Part shown: positions 53,491 to 63,987 of the stretch, piece by piece
Layout of the letters: each line of letters begins with the position of its first letter
Numbering within the stretch: position 1 is the stretch's first letter
Assembly: GCA_020744425.1 (NCBI GenBank)
Contig: JAGMUV010000027.1
Span: 434,001 to 498,000, forward strand
From: Dactylonectria macrodidyma
Lineage: Eukaryota; Ascomycota; Sordariomycetes; Hypocreales; Nectriaceae
DNA length: 64,000 bases
Direction: 5' to 3'
The notes under the pieces: model-generated
The model's database searches: none
What the model saw: only the letters and a program-made list of their open reading frames with translations
What the model was told of the DNA's origin: nothing
Translations under genes and position numbers: made by a program

Positions 53491-53543
53491 GCATGCTGCG
53501 GATCGGCCATCGCATCTCGTGTTTCTTCGTCGGTATCAATCTC
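53491..53543 (-). repeat. 53-bp exact copy of LINE ORF2 endonuclease sequence
   Basis: Identical, in the same orientation, to 14703-14755 (starts GCATGCTGCGGATCGGCC). The bases immediately outside differ on both sides. It sits just upstream of the ORF1-only LINE. Confidence 0.95.
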
Positions 53544-53558
53544 GTATGTAGTGGATTA

Positions 53559-54248
53559 TTACGTAACTGAGCGCCGGCAAAGTGGATGTAATAGAGATGG
53601 GCCACTTATATGTGGTCCACGTGGATATACAGTGTAGTTGGTCCGACCCTTGAGTTCTGCCTCGAATCTGGGGTAGAAGGCAGCGAAGGTTTCGTCGTCG
53701 CCATGACGTATTTCCCGGAGCGCCTTCAGGGCCTTCTGTTTACGGTCGCGCTCTCCATAAACTGCTTCGAGGCGGTTCAAGAAGGCGGAGGGGTCGGAAA
53801 CTCCTTTCTGGATACTTGTGCTGACATAACTGGTGGAGGAGGTCTTCGGTTTACCGTCGAGCCAGGAATAGACGGTACGCAACTGGTCTGTTGCGTCTCC
53901 CAATCTAAAAGATTTCCACTCGGATTTCTTGCCACTGAAGGGTTTAGGATCCTTCAGACGGCGACGTGGGCGCTGCTGGGCCCAAACGTTTGCCATTGTG
54001 GCAAGCGGTGTGGCTTCTGTTGCTAACTCGCTCTGCGCAGGGGTCAGTGCTCTTGGCGGCTGGGGTGTCGATAGTGGTGCTGTGACGGTTTCCCTGGCTG
54101 TTGCCTGTAGCGCTCCGATCTGGAGAGCTTGCTGCTCCTGTATCTTTTCTTGACGCTTCTGATCTTCTAGCAATTGCTTGAGCATTGCTTCTAAACTGTC
54201 CGTAGGGGATTGCTCCCTGGTGGGTTGGTTTGTGGGAGTATTCTCCAT
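53559..54248 (-). pseudogene. Ty3/gypsy-type gag, 5' part only
   Basis: Starts at ATG 54248 (MENTPTNQPTREQSPTDSLE), 69 bp inside the LTR. A Gln/Lys-rich coiled segment (LEAMLKQLLEDQKRQEKIQE) is followed by a gag-type core: KDPKPFSGKKSEWKSFRLG, DATDQLRTVYSWLDGK, FLNRLEAVYGERDRK, and DETFAAFYPRFEAEL. The recognisable gag ends there, at about 53650; the last 30 residues do not fit the family. The nucleocapsid, protease and pol regions are absent, and the LINE lies where they should be. Confidence 0.75.
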
Positions 54249-54316
54249 TCTTCGAACTTCCGAACGCGAACTCAATATGTGAAAAGAGCTCGAATGTATG
54301 TGAAGGGTTCTAATAG

Positions 54317-54499
54317 TGTAAATTACAGCTATATAGTCCTCATGCGTTTTACATTCGAGCTGAGGAAGGAAGAAAGAAGGAGAGAGAAAAGGACAGAACG
54401 TCCTTCGACAAAATAGACGAAGTCGTCACCAGAGCAACAGTGCTCTGACCAACAAGGGGACAAGGCGCTGCCTTGTCCAGCAGGGCCTAGCCCGTTACA
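54317..54499 (-). repeat. Ty3/gypsy 5' LTR (candidate)
   Basis: 183 bp on the minus strand, from TGTAACGGGC (54499) to TTTACA (54317), so it has TG...CA ends with a TGTAA/TTACA terminal inverted repeat. It is Gln-codon-free, GC-rich at its start and A/G-rich in the middle. The gag start follows downstream, as expected for a 5' LTR. Confidence 0.65.
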
Positions 54500-55399
54500 C
54501 GGGCGATATCATTTTAGCTATCGTGATATCACATTTATCTAAAAAAAAGTGTGATACATATTCACGCTGATATATATCACTTTAGCACTTTAGCACTTTA
54601 GCACAGTGTGATATCACTTTAGCATATCACAATACGCAAGTCTGCTGGATACAATTCGGAACTCATGTGGCCAGAATACATCTTTCCAGTAGCTATTAAG
54701 CCAGCAGCGGGATCTGTATGACGTCCTAGCCAACGTGAATTTGGCCCGATCGGACATCAAGTCGACACCTCGTAGTATAATTCGCAGCTGAGCTTCAATT
54801 GCCACGGGGCTCCAAATCTGGGTACCCTGCCATGAACCTAGGAGATAGTCTTCATTCCATGCTAGTCCAGGCTATAGTGATGTTGCAGCAATAATGTCAA
54901 GTGGTCGATTGCGGAACAACTATGGCCAGCCCGTATGTTGCAGCCATTTAGTTGTTTCGCTCTGCTCAATACCTAGGACTTGCTTGGGCCCGGTTTCTTG
55001 AAACTGTATTTTGGTTTGCAAATGTAGGAGAAGATAATGCTAGTAGGTTATTCAATCGATAATGATAATGATGATGATGATAATGAAAGTGAGCTACAAA
55101 GCTATCTGCTTGGGTGCGTTATATTATTCAGCCGAAGGCTGACTTTACATCAGTTCTTAAGTTTTCCCGAATAATGAGGGTGCCTTCCGTTAGGAAGGTC
55201 TTTCTTATTCGCGCCCGACCCTTCACACCCCCGTCCCTGGCCTCTGATTGGTTGCAAAGTTATCTGCCTTCTGATTGGCTAATAAAATGGCTTCTGATTG
55301 GCTCCGCTCTCCGTTTTTACTGTGAACGAAACGGAGATTGCCTCCTAACCTTGCTTCCCATGCCTGACCTCAAACCGCTCAACCGTCTGTCTTGCTAGC
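54500..55399. other. Non-coding; CACTTTAG repeats and palindromes, then a Helitron-type hairpin
   Basis: 54505-54632 has GTGATATCAC palindromes (twice) and three CACTTTAG units in tandem (54579-54602). 55036-55087 is a GATAAT/GATGAT microsatellite. 55129-55141 is the hairpin CAGCCGAAGGCTG. Three CTGATTGG words fall between 55231 and 55300. No gene. Confidence 0.5.
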
Positions 55400-55479
55400 T
55401 CTTTTAATCGATCGACCCCTTCTATGAGCTCTGGATACATCCGCGCCTATTCGAAGTGCTCCCTTAGAATTGGCTGTAT

Positions 55480-57000
55480 AAGCCGTATGTCCTGTAACCG
55501 CTTGTACCGTAATAATTACACGTATAAGCTAAGTATACTGCACTTCTCTATGCTTGGGTATCCCTTCGTCCCTTTTCTCCTATAGAGCCTAAGCAGAACC
55601 TTCTCTAGGGTCTTGCTTTATGCCTTATAGTCAGTAAGCGTAAAGCCTGGCGTGCATAGCAGCCCCGTATGCATTAGCCCTATCTTAAACTCCCGCTTAG
55701 CTATAAGTCGTAGATAGACGTATTTACCGTGCTTTTCTTTATTAAGCTGCACAGTCTCTATCCCTAGCATAAGAGTACGCGGAGGTATGTACAGGAACGC
55801 AAGCCCCTCTGTATCCTGCGATTAGAGAAGGATCCCGCTTAGCAGCCTGAGGAAGACAGACAGCCGGTCGTAGATCACCCGTTCTTCTACCTCTCTATCT
55901 ACGATAATGCTAGCAGCCGTAAACTCTACTCCATTGACTACTTTCAGCCCCAGGTACTTATTCTAGTTAATAATGATAGGCATGCTCTTAACGTACGGAA
56001 AGATGCTTAGGATGGGGAGCTGTGCGTCATCTCCGAGCAGCACTACGGCCTCCATCTCTTCCTCACTAGGCACGCGGGTTTTCCACTAGTAATCGGACAT
56101 GAATAGGGACACCTTCCTGCCGTGCTCCTCGCCGAAGGCCAGGGCAGTATAGAGCGTAAGGTCCCACCTATGTTAGTTAAGTGGGATAATGGCGCGCCGG
56201 CCTCCTGTAAAGTCGAGCTTCTCATTAGGGATATATCGTGAGTTAAGCTTATCCAAGTCAGCCGCCGTCTATTAGCCTGTCCGGATGCATTCTAAAAGCC
56301 CTATCAGTTCCTCATCGCCCTCAGCCCTCTTCTACTCCTCTAGGATCACTATGTTAGTAAATAGCTCCTATGTCGTCTTAGCCTGGATCTGCTGCTATTA
56401 ATATTGCATCACACGATCCAAAAGGTTCCATAGCCCCTTGCTATTATCGCTAGGGTCGACCCAGCTTAGCAGGCCCTTCTGCAATACTGGCCCGAACTAG
56501 AAGAAGTCGCCCGTAAAGACCACCACCAGTATCCCGCCAAACGGCCTGTCTAAGAAGCCGCAGAGCGCCCGCAGCTTATAGTCTACTTTATAGAGCGTTT
56601 TAAGTCCTAATATGCTTACCTCGTCGACTACAAGCACGTCACGCCTTCTCCAACACTGCCAGCTCCTATCCAGGTTCGCGGATAGTAGGCTTTCTATCGC
56701 CGCTCTGTTTTGATCCTTGAAGGCTAGCCCTAGCGCGGAGTGGATAGTGTTACCGCCGATCCCTACTGCTGCCGTCCCGGACGTAGCTATTATAATAATA
56801 CGTTTCGACGACCCTTTTGCTACGAATACCTCTTTTAGAGTCCCGATAAGCCAAGACTTCCTAGTGCTGCCGCTACTGCCTATATATTAGAGATATTAAG
56901 GTGACTGCTCTTATATTGTGTGTCCTTCGTTACTATTAGTAACTATATCTAACACTTCCTCTGCTCTGTCTATTGCCTTATAGATAAGGCTGAGGGCAAT
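55480..57000 (-). pseudogene. Helitron D: RIP-like mutated Pif1-type helicase
   Basis: Leftward helicase readable through many stops. A damaged Walker A reads GSSGSTRKS (expected GGxGGTGKS) near 56870, then IIATSGTAAVGIGGNTIHSA, VLVVDEVSILGLKTLYKVD near 56600, and FGGILVVVFTGDFF*FGPV. Then come RRAIIPLN*HRWDLTLYTAL, LKVVNGVEFTAASIIVD and TLTDYKA*SKTLEKVLLR near 55620. These match the Helitron B helicase in order. Stops stand where Gln or Trp is expected (CAG or TGG to TAG), and TpA is very abundant: the pattern of repeat-induced point mutation. Coding similarity fades beyond about 57000. Dead element. Confidence 0.8.
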
Positions 57001-58450
57001 CTTCTATATATAGTTTAGTATTCGCTACTTGCCTATTATATTCTTAACTAAAAGGAAGCTACTACTAAGTACTATATCTACCTAAGTATAAGCTAGAGCG
57101 GGGGTTAGGTTAGGCGTTAGGATAGGTGGGAATAAATACTGATTATCGCTAAGACTAAAACTAGCCTTATCGCCATTCTTATCTTCACTAACTTCATCAT
57201 CCCTTTTAATAGCTAGCACTCTAGCTCTATAGAGCCGCAGCTGGGCTGCCCGTACTATGCTAATCTCAGGCTTTATTATCGTTTTTACTATCACTTGATA
57301 TTCGGACTGCGTGTCCGCGCGCCACGGGTCCGGTTCGGAGTCAGAAAAGCTAGCTCTCTCGAGCGCCTATAGTAGCCTTACTAGTGCGGGGAAGTCTTTA
57401 GCAACCCCTTGATCGCTATACAGGTTATATACTGCGTTATAGAATGTGTACCTTAAGTCTGTGTTCTGCAGTTACTATGAGGTGCTAGGGGCTATTCCTT
57501 CTTCTGCCGGCTCGTGCTCTTTCTCTTCATTACCTTCGCTACGGCTAGCTCATAATGCTGCGTCTTTCTTAGCATCTTTAGCGCTCTTATGTAAAAGCTT
57601 AATATTATTAACCACCCCTTTTACCCAGTCCAGTATAGCTTCTAATAGCTTTTACTATATATCTTTAACTAAGGGGTACTCACTAGATATATAGTAATAG
57701 CTATAGAGCTCGTCTAGGCGTATAAAGTGTTACTAAAGTATAAAGAGTACTAGGAGGACTATTGCGGTTCTATATACTATTAGCTCTCTGATAAGCCTTC
57801 TCTCTCTCTTCACCTCTTTTACTATTAGTAATATCCTGGGTCTAGCTTATTCAGGTCATAGTTAAGGGGGCTAGTAAGCACTAGGACATACTGCGCCCCT
57901 GCCTTCAGAAGCTCTTAGATCTATCCCTCTCTATTAATAAGGTCTTAGTCAAAGAGGAAATACTATGACTTATTTACATTCATCCGCTTCCTAACCTAAC
58001 GCACTTAAATCATACTAGCATAGTCATAGAAGCAGAGGTCCTCTAATAGAGCCCTACGCTCAGCATATGCCTCCAGCAGTAGAAGATGCACACCAGACTG
58101 CGCTATGTTAATCGTCTCCGGGGCCGCTTGCAGATAAGCCTCCGGTCTGGCTGCGTCTTATAGACCCCGCCACCTCCTGAAGACCGCCTAGTATAGCGTA
58201 TTGAGGTGAATGCTCTGCCATCTCTCCACGCTGGAGTAGTGGTTAGGATGACTGAAGAGCCTACTGTGACGGGAGCGTCTGGAGTGCTGGACCCAGGGTG
58301 GGGTCGATACGTAACTAGGACGCACGGGGCAGGCTACAGGGACTATCAACGCGTGTACGCGTCTACGCGCCTGCCCGCTTTCTCTTTCCTCTTCATCGTA
58401 GTATTCTCGCAATACAGTGGCATTACCTCTTGAGTTGATCTCATCTGGCC
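57001..58450 (-). pseudogene. Upstream continuation of RIP-like Helitron D, unreadable
   Basis: Same TpA-rich, stop-rich composition as the helicase to its left, presumably its Rep-side coding sequence. No Rep motif could be recovered by eye. Confidence 0.4.
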
Positions 58451-59542
58451 CGTGACACGTACGTATAGGGGGACTATTAATATTTAGTAAGGTCTCTAGC
58501 TATTATAGCTGCATTAAGACGAACGAAAGGGGGGCAGAGCACCTATACGGATTCTTATAGCTTAATACTAATATAAAAATGCCCACTATCTTAGATAATA
58601 TATAAAATAATAGAGTATATGCAGAGTAGGTATATTAATACCTTAATACCCTAGTAAGTAAGGTAAGCGTATTACCTAGCTAGACGTAGTAAAGAGAAAA
58701 GAGCTGCTTACCTAAGTATAGTAGTATTATAATAAATAAAGGGCAAAACGATACTAATAGTAAGATAGTATCTTCTATAATATAAGTAATATAATAAATA
58801 ATACTAATAAGCTAGCTAATGTATTTAAAAGCGAGGCAAACTGGGTAGCGTATTATTACTAGATGTATAGTTATAGTGTAATATATATTAAGTATAGCTT
58901 TAAAGAAAAGGACCGGATAAGAAAGCAGCACCTGTGTCGTTTCTGAGCTCTGTGGGCGCTGTAGGAATAGACTGAATTCATACTGAGCGGCCTGCTGTAC
59001 GTTAAATATAATTACAGCCAGATTAGCCAGTTTAATAAGGCCCTAGCAGTTACCTTACGGCATAACTACGACATTTGACTGCTCATCATAGTTACATCAA
59101 GCCTAGCTATGAGCTATTATACTATGAATTACGCTATGAAGCTAGATATGCTGTTATAGAAACAGGCGGCGCTTATGAAGACAGTATGGGAAAGGATGTC
59201 AGCAGACGTTAGGGCCGAAGGCTGTAAAGGCTATAGCAGTGGAAGGAGTGGAAGGAGTGGAAGGTTATTAGTGGAACTCGGCGATTGTGAGTCAAGGAAT
59301 TGACCAATCAGAAAAGGGATTGAAGATTCAGAAAGAGCAGGAAAAGACGATTAGAAAGGTAGTCGGTTTGATGTGATTGGTTGAGAAATGCATGTATTGA
59401 TGATGATAATCATTCTGGACTGGCTAGAGAAAAGCCCCAGCTTTATAGAGAGATTGCTGTCCAGTCACATGTCCAATCTAACAGGGGATTTGGACAATTT
59501 GTCATAGTAAAACCGGGTAAGACGTGTCCCGAGTTTTAGGAC
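58451..59542. other. AT-rich non-coding sequence
   Basis: Very TA-rich to about 58900, then of more normal composition. GGAAGGAGT repeats occur near 59239-59262. No gene recognised. Confidence 0.4.
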
Positions 59543-59769
59543 TGTTGGACGTATGTCTGATGCTTGAACTCTAACCTTATTAAAGGTTCTTATTATAGAT
59601 ATCCTTTGTAGTTATAGTATAAGGAAGGTAGGCTTTCTGAGGCATAATATATACCATTATAAAGCTAAAAATCAGGAGATTTTGAATATGTTATTTATAG
59701 TCTTATCTGATAAGAGCTAAAGGAGATATTTCCTTATCAGTTATATATTTTATATATAAGGACTTTACA
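59543..59769 (-). repeat. Ty1/copia 3' LTR (candidate)
   Basis: 227 bp on the minus strand, from TGTAAAGTCC (59769) to GTCCAACA (59543), so it has TG...CA ends. On the element side it is preceded by AAGAGGGGC, a plausible polypurine tract, about 150 bp after the pol stop. The partner LTR lies outside the window. Confidence 0.6.
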
Positions 59770-59916
59770 GCCCCTCTTAAATATATTTCCTTATAATATA
59801 TTTACCACTTAAGGACTTATGTATAAAAAACTCTCTTTTAAGAGAGAAAAAAAATTTCTTATATTTTTCCTTTATTTAGGAATTTAAGAGAAAACCTTAT
59901 ATAGGGTTAAAAACTC

Positions 59917-62900
59917 TCAGTTATTTTTAGCAGCTTTATAGTTATATAGACTTAGAAATGCTCTTAGTCTTTTAAAGTCTGTAGGGTTTAGACCTTTAGT
60001 AAAGAAGTCTGCTATATTATCCTTACTTCTTATAAAATATAAGGTTATTTTCTCTTCTTTTATCTCATCTCTTATAAAGTGATAAGATATATCTATATGC
60101 TTTGATCTTTTATAATAAGAAGAGTTTTCAGCTAGTTGTTTAGCTGCCTCATTATCTGTTAAAATAGGAGGTATAGATCTATTATAAGAAAGAGATAAAT
60201 TCTCATTTATGTATTTATAGAGACTATTAAGAGATAGACTCTCTTTAGCTGTTTCTTTTAAAGCCATATATTCAGCTTCACAAGTGCTTAAAGCAACACT
60301 TTTCTGCTTAGTTGTATTCCAACTTATGAGGTTATTATATAAGAAGAAGCTATATCCACTTATAGACTTTCTATCAGTTATATCAGAGGCCCAATCAGCG
60401 TCTGAATAGCCTCTTATTATATTATGTAATGAGTTAGGTTGTATATTGCAGTTATAGTATAAACCCAAGTCTTTATAGTTATTTAAATACTTCCAGATTA
60501 AGTCTAGAGCTTTAAAGTGAGAGTTATCAGGTTTAGACATAAACCTTGAGACATTATTAACAGCATAAGCTATATCAGGTCTAGTCTTTATAGAGGGATA
60601 TAAGAGAGAACCAACTTCTCTTTGATATTGTAATATATCTTTATTAGAAGGAGTTATAGTTGCTTTTTGCAGCTTGTTTCCAGCTATAGAAGGAACTTCA
60701 GAGGTTCCTATGTCTTGTTTATTATATTCTATTATTTTAGAATTTATATATTTTATTTGGTTTATATATAGGCCTTTATTCTCTCGGTCTATAGTTATAT
60801 TCATTCCTAAGAATTCTTTTATCTCTCCTAAAGACTGCATTTTAATATCTTCAGATAAGAGATTTATAACTTTATATATATCAGCTTCATTTGGACCAAT
60901 GAAAATCTGATCGTCCACGTGGCATATTATAGCTATTTTATAAAGGTTATTTATAAATACCCCTTCATCATAAGGCATAGGTTTAAAGCCTAGCTTATTT
61001 AAATGCATAGAGAGAAAGTTATACCAAAGTCTAGGACTTTGTTTTAAACCATATAGAGCTTTATTTAGTTTCAAAACTAAGTCTCTTTTATTTTCTTTAT
61101 ATTCTTTATATAACTCTTTAGTTATAGTAGTTCTTAAAGACTCTAGGATATAGTCTTTAAATCCTAGAGGAGGTATAGTATATATATCCTCATCTATTTC
61201 AGAGTGAACAAAGGCGTTTTTAACGTCATATTGTATTATTTTATAGTTATTTGCAACTGCTATTATTAATAATAGCTTTATAGTCTCAGGTCTTGTAGTA
61301 GTTGCAAAAGTCTCTGTATAGTCAAGGCCATGTATTTGGTTATAACCTTGAACTACCCATCTAGACTTATATTTTATAATAGAGTTATCAGAGTTTGTTT
61401 TTATCTTATAAACCCAGCGGCCTTTTATAAGGGTTCTATTATTAGGAAGGTCTGTTATAGACCAAACCTTCTGAGCTAGTAATTCTTTTACTTCTATCTT
61501 CATAGAAGGTATCCACTTATCTTTATCTATACCTTCTATAGCCTTATTATAGTTAGAAGGTTCTATATAACTTTCAGTTATATTATATATAGAAGGGAAT
61601 TCCTGAAAGTCTTTATAATATTCTATAGGTTTCTTAGGAATATTAACAACTAACTTAGTTGTTATATCAAGCTCAGACTCTGTTAAAGAGTTATCTATAT
61701 TATTCTCTGTTATAGAGTTATTATTTACTTCTTCTTTATTTATAGTGGAATGATTATTAAAGAAGGTATTTTCATGGATGATAACATCTCTAGAAATTAT
61801 TATCTTGCGTTTTTTATAGTCCCAGATTTTATAGCTATTATCTGAGTAGCCTATTATAACGCCTTTATAAGCTTTAGTATCTAGTTTATTACTAGGAAGC
61901 TTATTTTTATAGTATATAATAGATCCAAAAGTCTTTATAGAATCTATTTCTTCTAAAGTAAGAAGTTTATTATCCTTAAGTTCTAAAGGACATAAGAACC
62001 CTATAGAAGAATGAGGAGTTCTGTTATATATATATTCTATAGCTTCTAAAGCTTCAGACCAAAGAAACTTAGGTATATTAGAAGTGAAAATTATCACTCT
62101 TATATTATTCAGAATAGTCCTATTTATTCTTTCAGCAGAACCATTAGGTTCTTTAGTATAAGGAGGAGAAAAGTTATAATATATTCCCTTCTTTTTACAG
62201 TAAGGGGCTAGGCTATGCCTATATTCCTTAGCATTATCAGAAAAAACTTCTTTTATAGTTATCTTTTCCTTATTATTTTCAACTTCAGCTTTGAATTCTT
62301 TGAATTTCTCTAAAGCTTCACTTTTATTTCTTATAGCATAGGTTTTAAGAAACTTAGTGCCTTTATCAAGGAAAGTTATAATATATCTATGTTTATAATA
62401 TGATATAGGTGTTATAGGACCACATATATCTGTAACTACCTTATCTAGGAAGTTATATTGAGTCTTATTTATAACTCTTTTTATCTTATTAGTTGCCTTA
62501 GCTCTTATACAGTTTTCACACTGAATTATTTGAGTTATTTGGTCTTGAGGTATTTGGAACTGAATATTATCTTCAGGGTATTTTCCTTTATATAGCCTTA
62601 GAAGATATCTTCTTAAAGTCTTAAGGTTTAAATGGGCTAACCTTAGATGCCATTTATATATATCTATAACTATAGTCTTAGCTATAGTTTTATTTTCTCT
62701 AGTTAAAGAGATATTATTTAAAGGAAGAGTAGTATAATATATTTCCTTATTAGTTATTATCTTTAAAGAAAAGATATATAAACCATTTTTTTTAAGACCT
62801 TTAGCTATTAGCTCAGTCTTTTTAAAGAGATATACATTATTATAGTTAATAAATGTAGATATATCCTTTTGAAAGGATGAATGACTTATTAAGTTGACTC

Positions 62901-63987
62901 CTAATTCAGGAATATAGTAACAGTTTCTTAATATATAGGTTTTATTATTATTTGAAAAGTGGAATTTTATATCACCACAGCCTTTAACAACTAGTGAAGA
63001 TGCTTGGCCCCAAGAAACAGTTTTATTTATAGTATAATAGCTTATAAATAAGCTTCGATTACATACAATATGCTTAGTAGCACCTGTATCATATATAAAG
63101 TCAATTATATCTCTTATAAGTTGAAGAGAGGGATTTACCTTCTTATATCTTCTTGAAATTTCAAGAATTCGAGGTATCTCTCTTATTATTGGTCCTAAAG
63201 ATAGGTTATTATAGTTATGTTTATAGTTATTATTAGGGTTATTTACCCAATCAACCTTATCTAAAGCTTGAGCAATAGTAGGAGGGATTTCAAGATCCAT
63301 TAGGTCTTCAGACTCAGAATCAGATTCTGAGACTTCTGCAACTTTAGAAATAGCCTTCTTATTGGCTAGAGAGACTAGGAGTTGTTCCTGTTTCTCTTCT
63401 CTTTCTTCTCTCTTCTTATTAGGTAAGGTAACCCTTTTAGAAGTAGACTTAGAGATTCTGAAGTTGGTAAAGCCTTTAGGGGCTTTATTAGGATGTAGAA
63501 AGTAACAATCCTTATCTGTATGCCCAGAGAGCTTACAGTGAGAGCATTTTAAGGCTCTCTTATTCTTCTTCCAAGGTTTCTTAGACTTAGTAAAGCTAAT
63601 TACCTCTTTAGAAGTCTCAAGTCTTCTAGACTCATCCAATAAGGAAGAGGAAAGAGATTCAAGATTATATGCCTTAGAATTGCTTCTTAAGGCTTGGATG
63701 ATAGAGGTAGTGTAGTTACTATACTCTTCTCCAAGGTTATGAAGTAGAAAGGCAATAACAAAAGGCTCTGGAAGAGAGATTTCTCTAGCAGCCAACTCAT
63801 CAGTAAGCTCTTTCAACTTATTGAGATATCCTTCCATTGGAAGACTCAAATAGCTTCCTTCTAATAACTCTCTTAGTATGAGAAAGTCACTAGTAAAACC
63901 AGAAGAGTTATAGAGGTTCTTTAAGGAATCCCAGGCTTGTTTAGCAGAGGTTACCTGCTTAACTTGCAAGAGAGGTCCATCCTCCAA
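59917..63987 (-). CDS. Ty1/copia gag-pol polyprotein, 5' end outside window
   Basis: 1356 codons, open at the right edge. Order (copia type, integrase before RT): gag of the UBN2 type (ELLEGSYLSLPMEGYLNKL); zinc knuckle CSHCKLSGHTDKDC near residue 150; protease DFIYDTGATKHIVCN near 299; integrase HHCC (WHLRLAHLN...CENCIRAK), VTDICGP, VFSDNAKEY near 580 and EPNGSAERINRT. Then RT: QYDVKNAFVHSEIDEDIY, ALYGLKQSPRLWYNFL and ICHVDDQIFIG near 1022 (HVDD for the usual YVDD). RNase H: GYSDADWASDITDRKSISGY near 1197, STCEAEYMALKE and LTDNEAAKQLAE. All catalytic Asp/Glu residues are present. Codons are heavily biased to A/T third positions, unlike the GC-balanced genes to the left, which suggests a different compositional history. 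It encodes its own copying and integration. Confidence 0.95.
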   Translation of the reverse strand: MEDGPLLQVKQVTSAKQAWDSLKNLYNSSGFTSDFLILRELLEGSYLSLPMEGYLNKLKELTDELAAREISLPEPFVIAFLLHNLGEEYSNYTTSIIQALRSNSKAYNLESLSSSLLDESRRLETSKEVISFTKSKKPWKKNKRALKCSHCKLSGHTDKDCYFLHPNKAPKGFTNFRISKSTSKRVTLPNKKREEREEKQEQLLVSLANKKAISKVAEVSESDSESEDLMDLEIPPTIAQALDKVDWVNNPNNNYKHNYNNLSLGPIIREIPRILEISRRYKKVNPSLQLIRDIIDFIYDTGATKHIVCNRSLFISYYTINKTVSWGQASSLVVKGCGDIKFHFSNNNKTYILRNCYYIPELGVNLISHSSFQKDISTFINYNNVYLFKKTELIAKGLKKNGLYIFSLKIITNKEIYYTTLPLNNISLTRENKTIAKTIVIDIYKWHLRLAHLNLKTLRRYLLRLYKGKYPEDNIQFQIPQDQITQIIQCENCIRAKATNKIKRVINKTQYNFLDKVVTDICGPITPISYYKHRYIITFLDKGTKFLKTYAIRNKSEALEKFKEFKAEVENNKEKITIKEVFSDNAKEYRHSLAPYCKKKGIYYNFSPPYTKEPNGSAERINRTILNNIRVIIFTSNIPKFLWSEALEAIEYIYNRTPHSSIGFLCPLELKDNKLLTLEEIDSIKTFGSIIYYKNKLPSNKLDTKAYKGVIIGYSDNSYKIWDYKKRKIIISRDVIIHENTFFNNHSTINKEEVNNNSITENNIDNSLTESELDITTKLVVNIPKKPIEYYKDFQEFPSIYNITESYIEPSNYNKAIEGIDKDKWIPSMKIEVKELLAQKVWSITDLPNNRTLIKGRWVYKIKTNSDNSIIKYKSRWVVQGYNQIHGLDYTETFATTTRPETIKLLLIIAVANNYKIIQYDVKNAFVHSEIDEDIYTIPPLGFKDYILESLRTTITKELYKEYKENKRDLVLKLNKALYGLKQSPRLWYNFLSMHLNKLGFKPMPYDEGVFINNLYKIAIICHVDDQIFIGPNEADIYKVINLLSEDIKMQSLGEIKEFLGMNITIDRENKGLYINQIKYINSKIIEYNKQDIGTSEVPSIAGNKLQKATITPSNKDILQYQREVGSLLYPSIKTRPDIAYAVNNVSRFMSKPDNSHFKALDLIWKYLNNYKDLGLYYNCNIQPNSLHNIIRGYSDADWASDITDRKSISGYSFFLYNNLISWNTTKQKSVALSTCEAEYMALKETAKESLSLNSLYKYINENLSLSYNRSIPPILTDNEAAKQLAENSSYYKRSKHIDISYHFIRDEIKEEKITLYFIRSKDNIADFFTKGLNPTDFKRLRAFLSLYNYKAAKNN

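Larger units (their letters stand above)
51901..53543 (-). mobile_element. ORF1-only LINE copy (half-LINE) with chimeric 5' end
   Basis: Leftward element. Its 5' end (53491-53543) is a 53-bp piece identical to the LINE at 11-16 kb, then a short leader, ORF1 (52261-53478), about 340 bp of non-coding sequence and a (GATAT)4-type repeat (51901-51920) as a probable 3' tail. No endonuclease or RT sequence follows ORF1, so it depends on another LINE or is an internal deletion. Boundaries are approximate; no target-site duplication was found. Confidence 0.6.
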
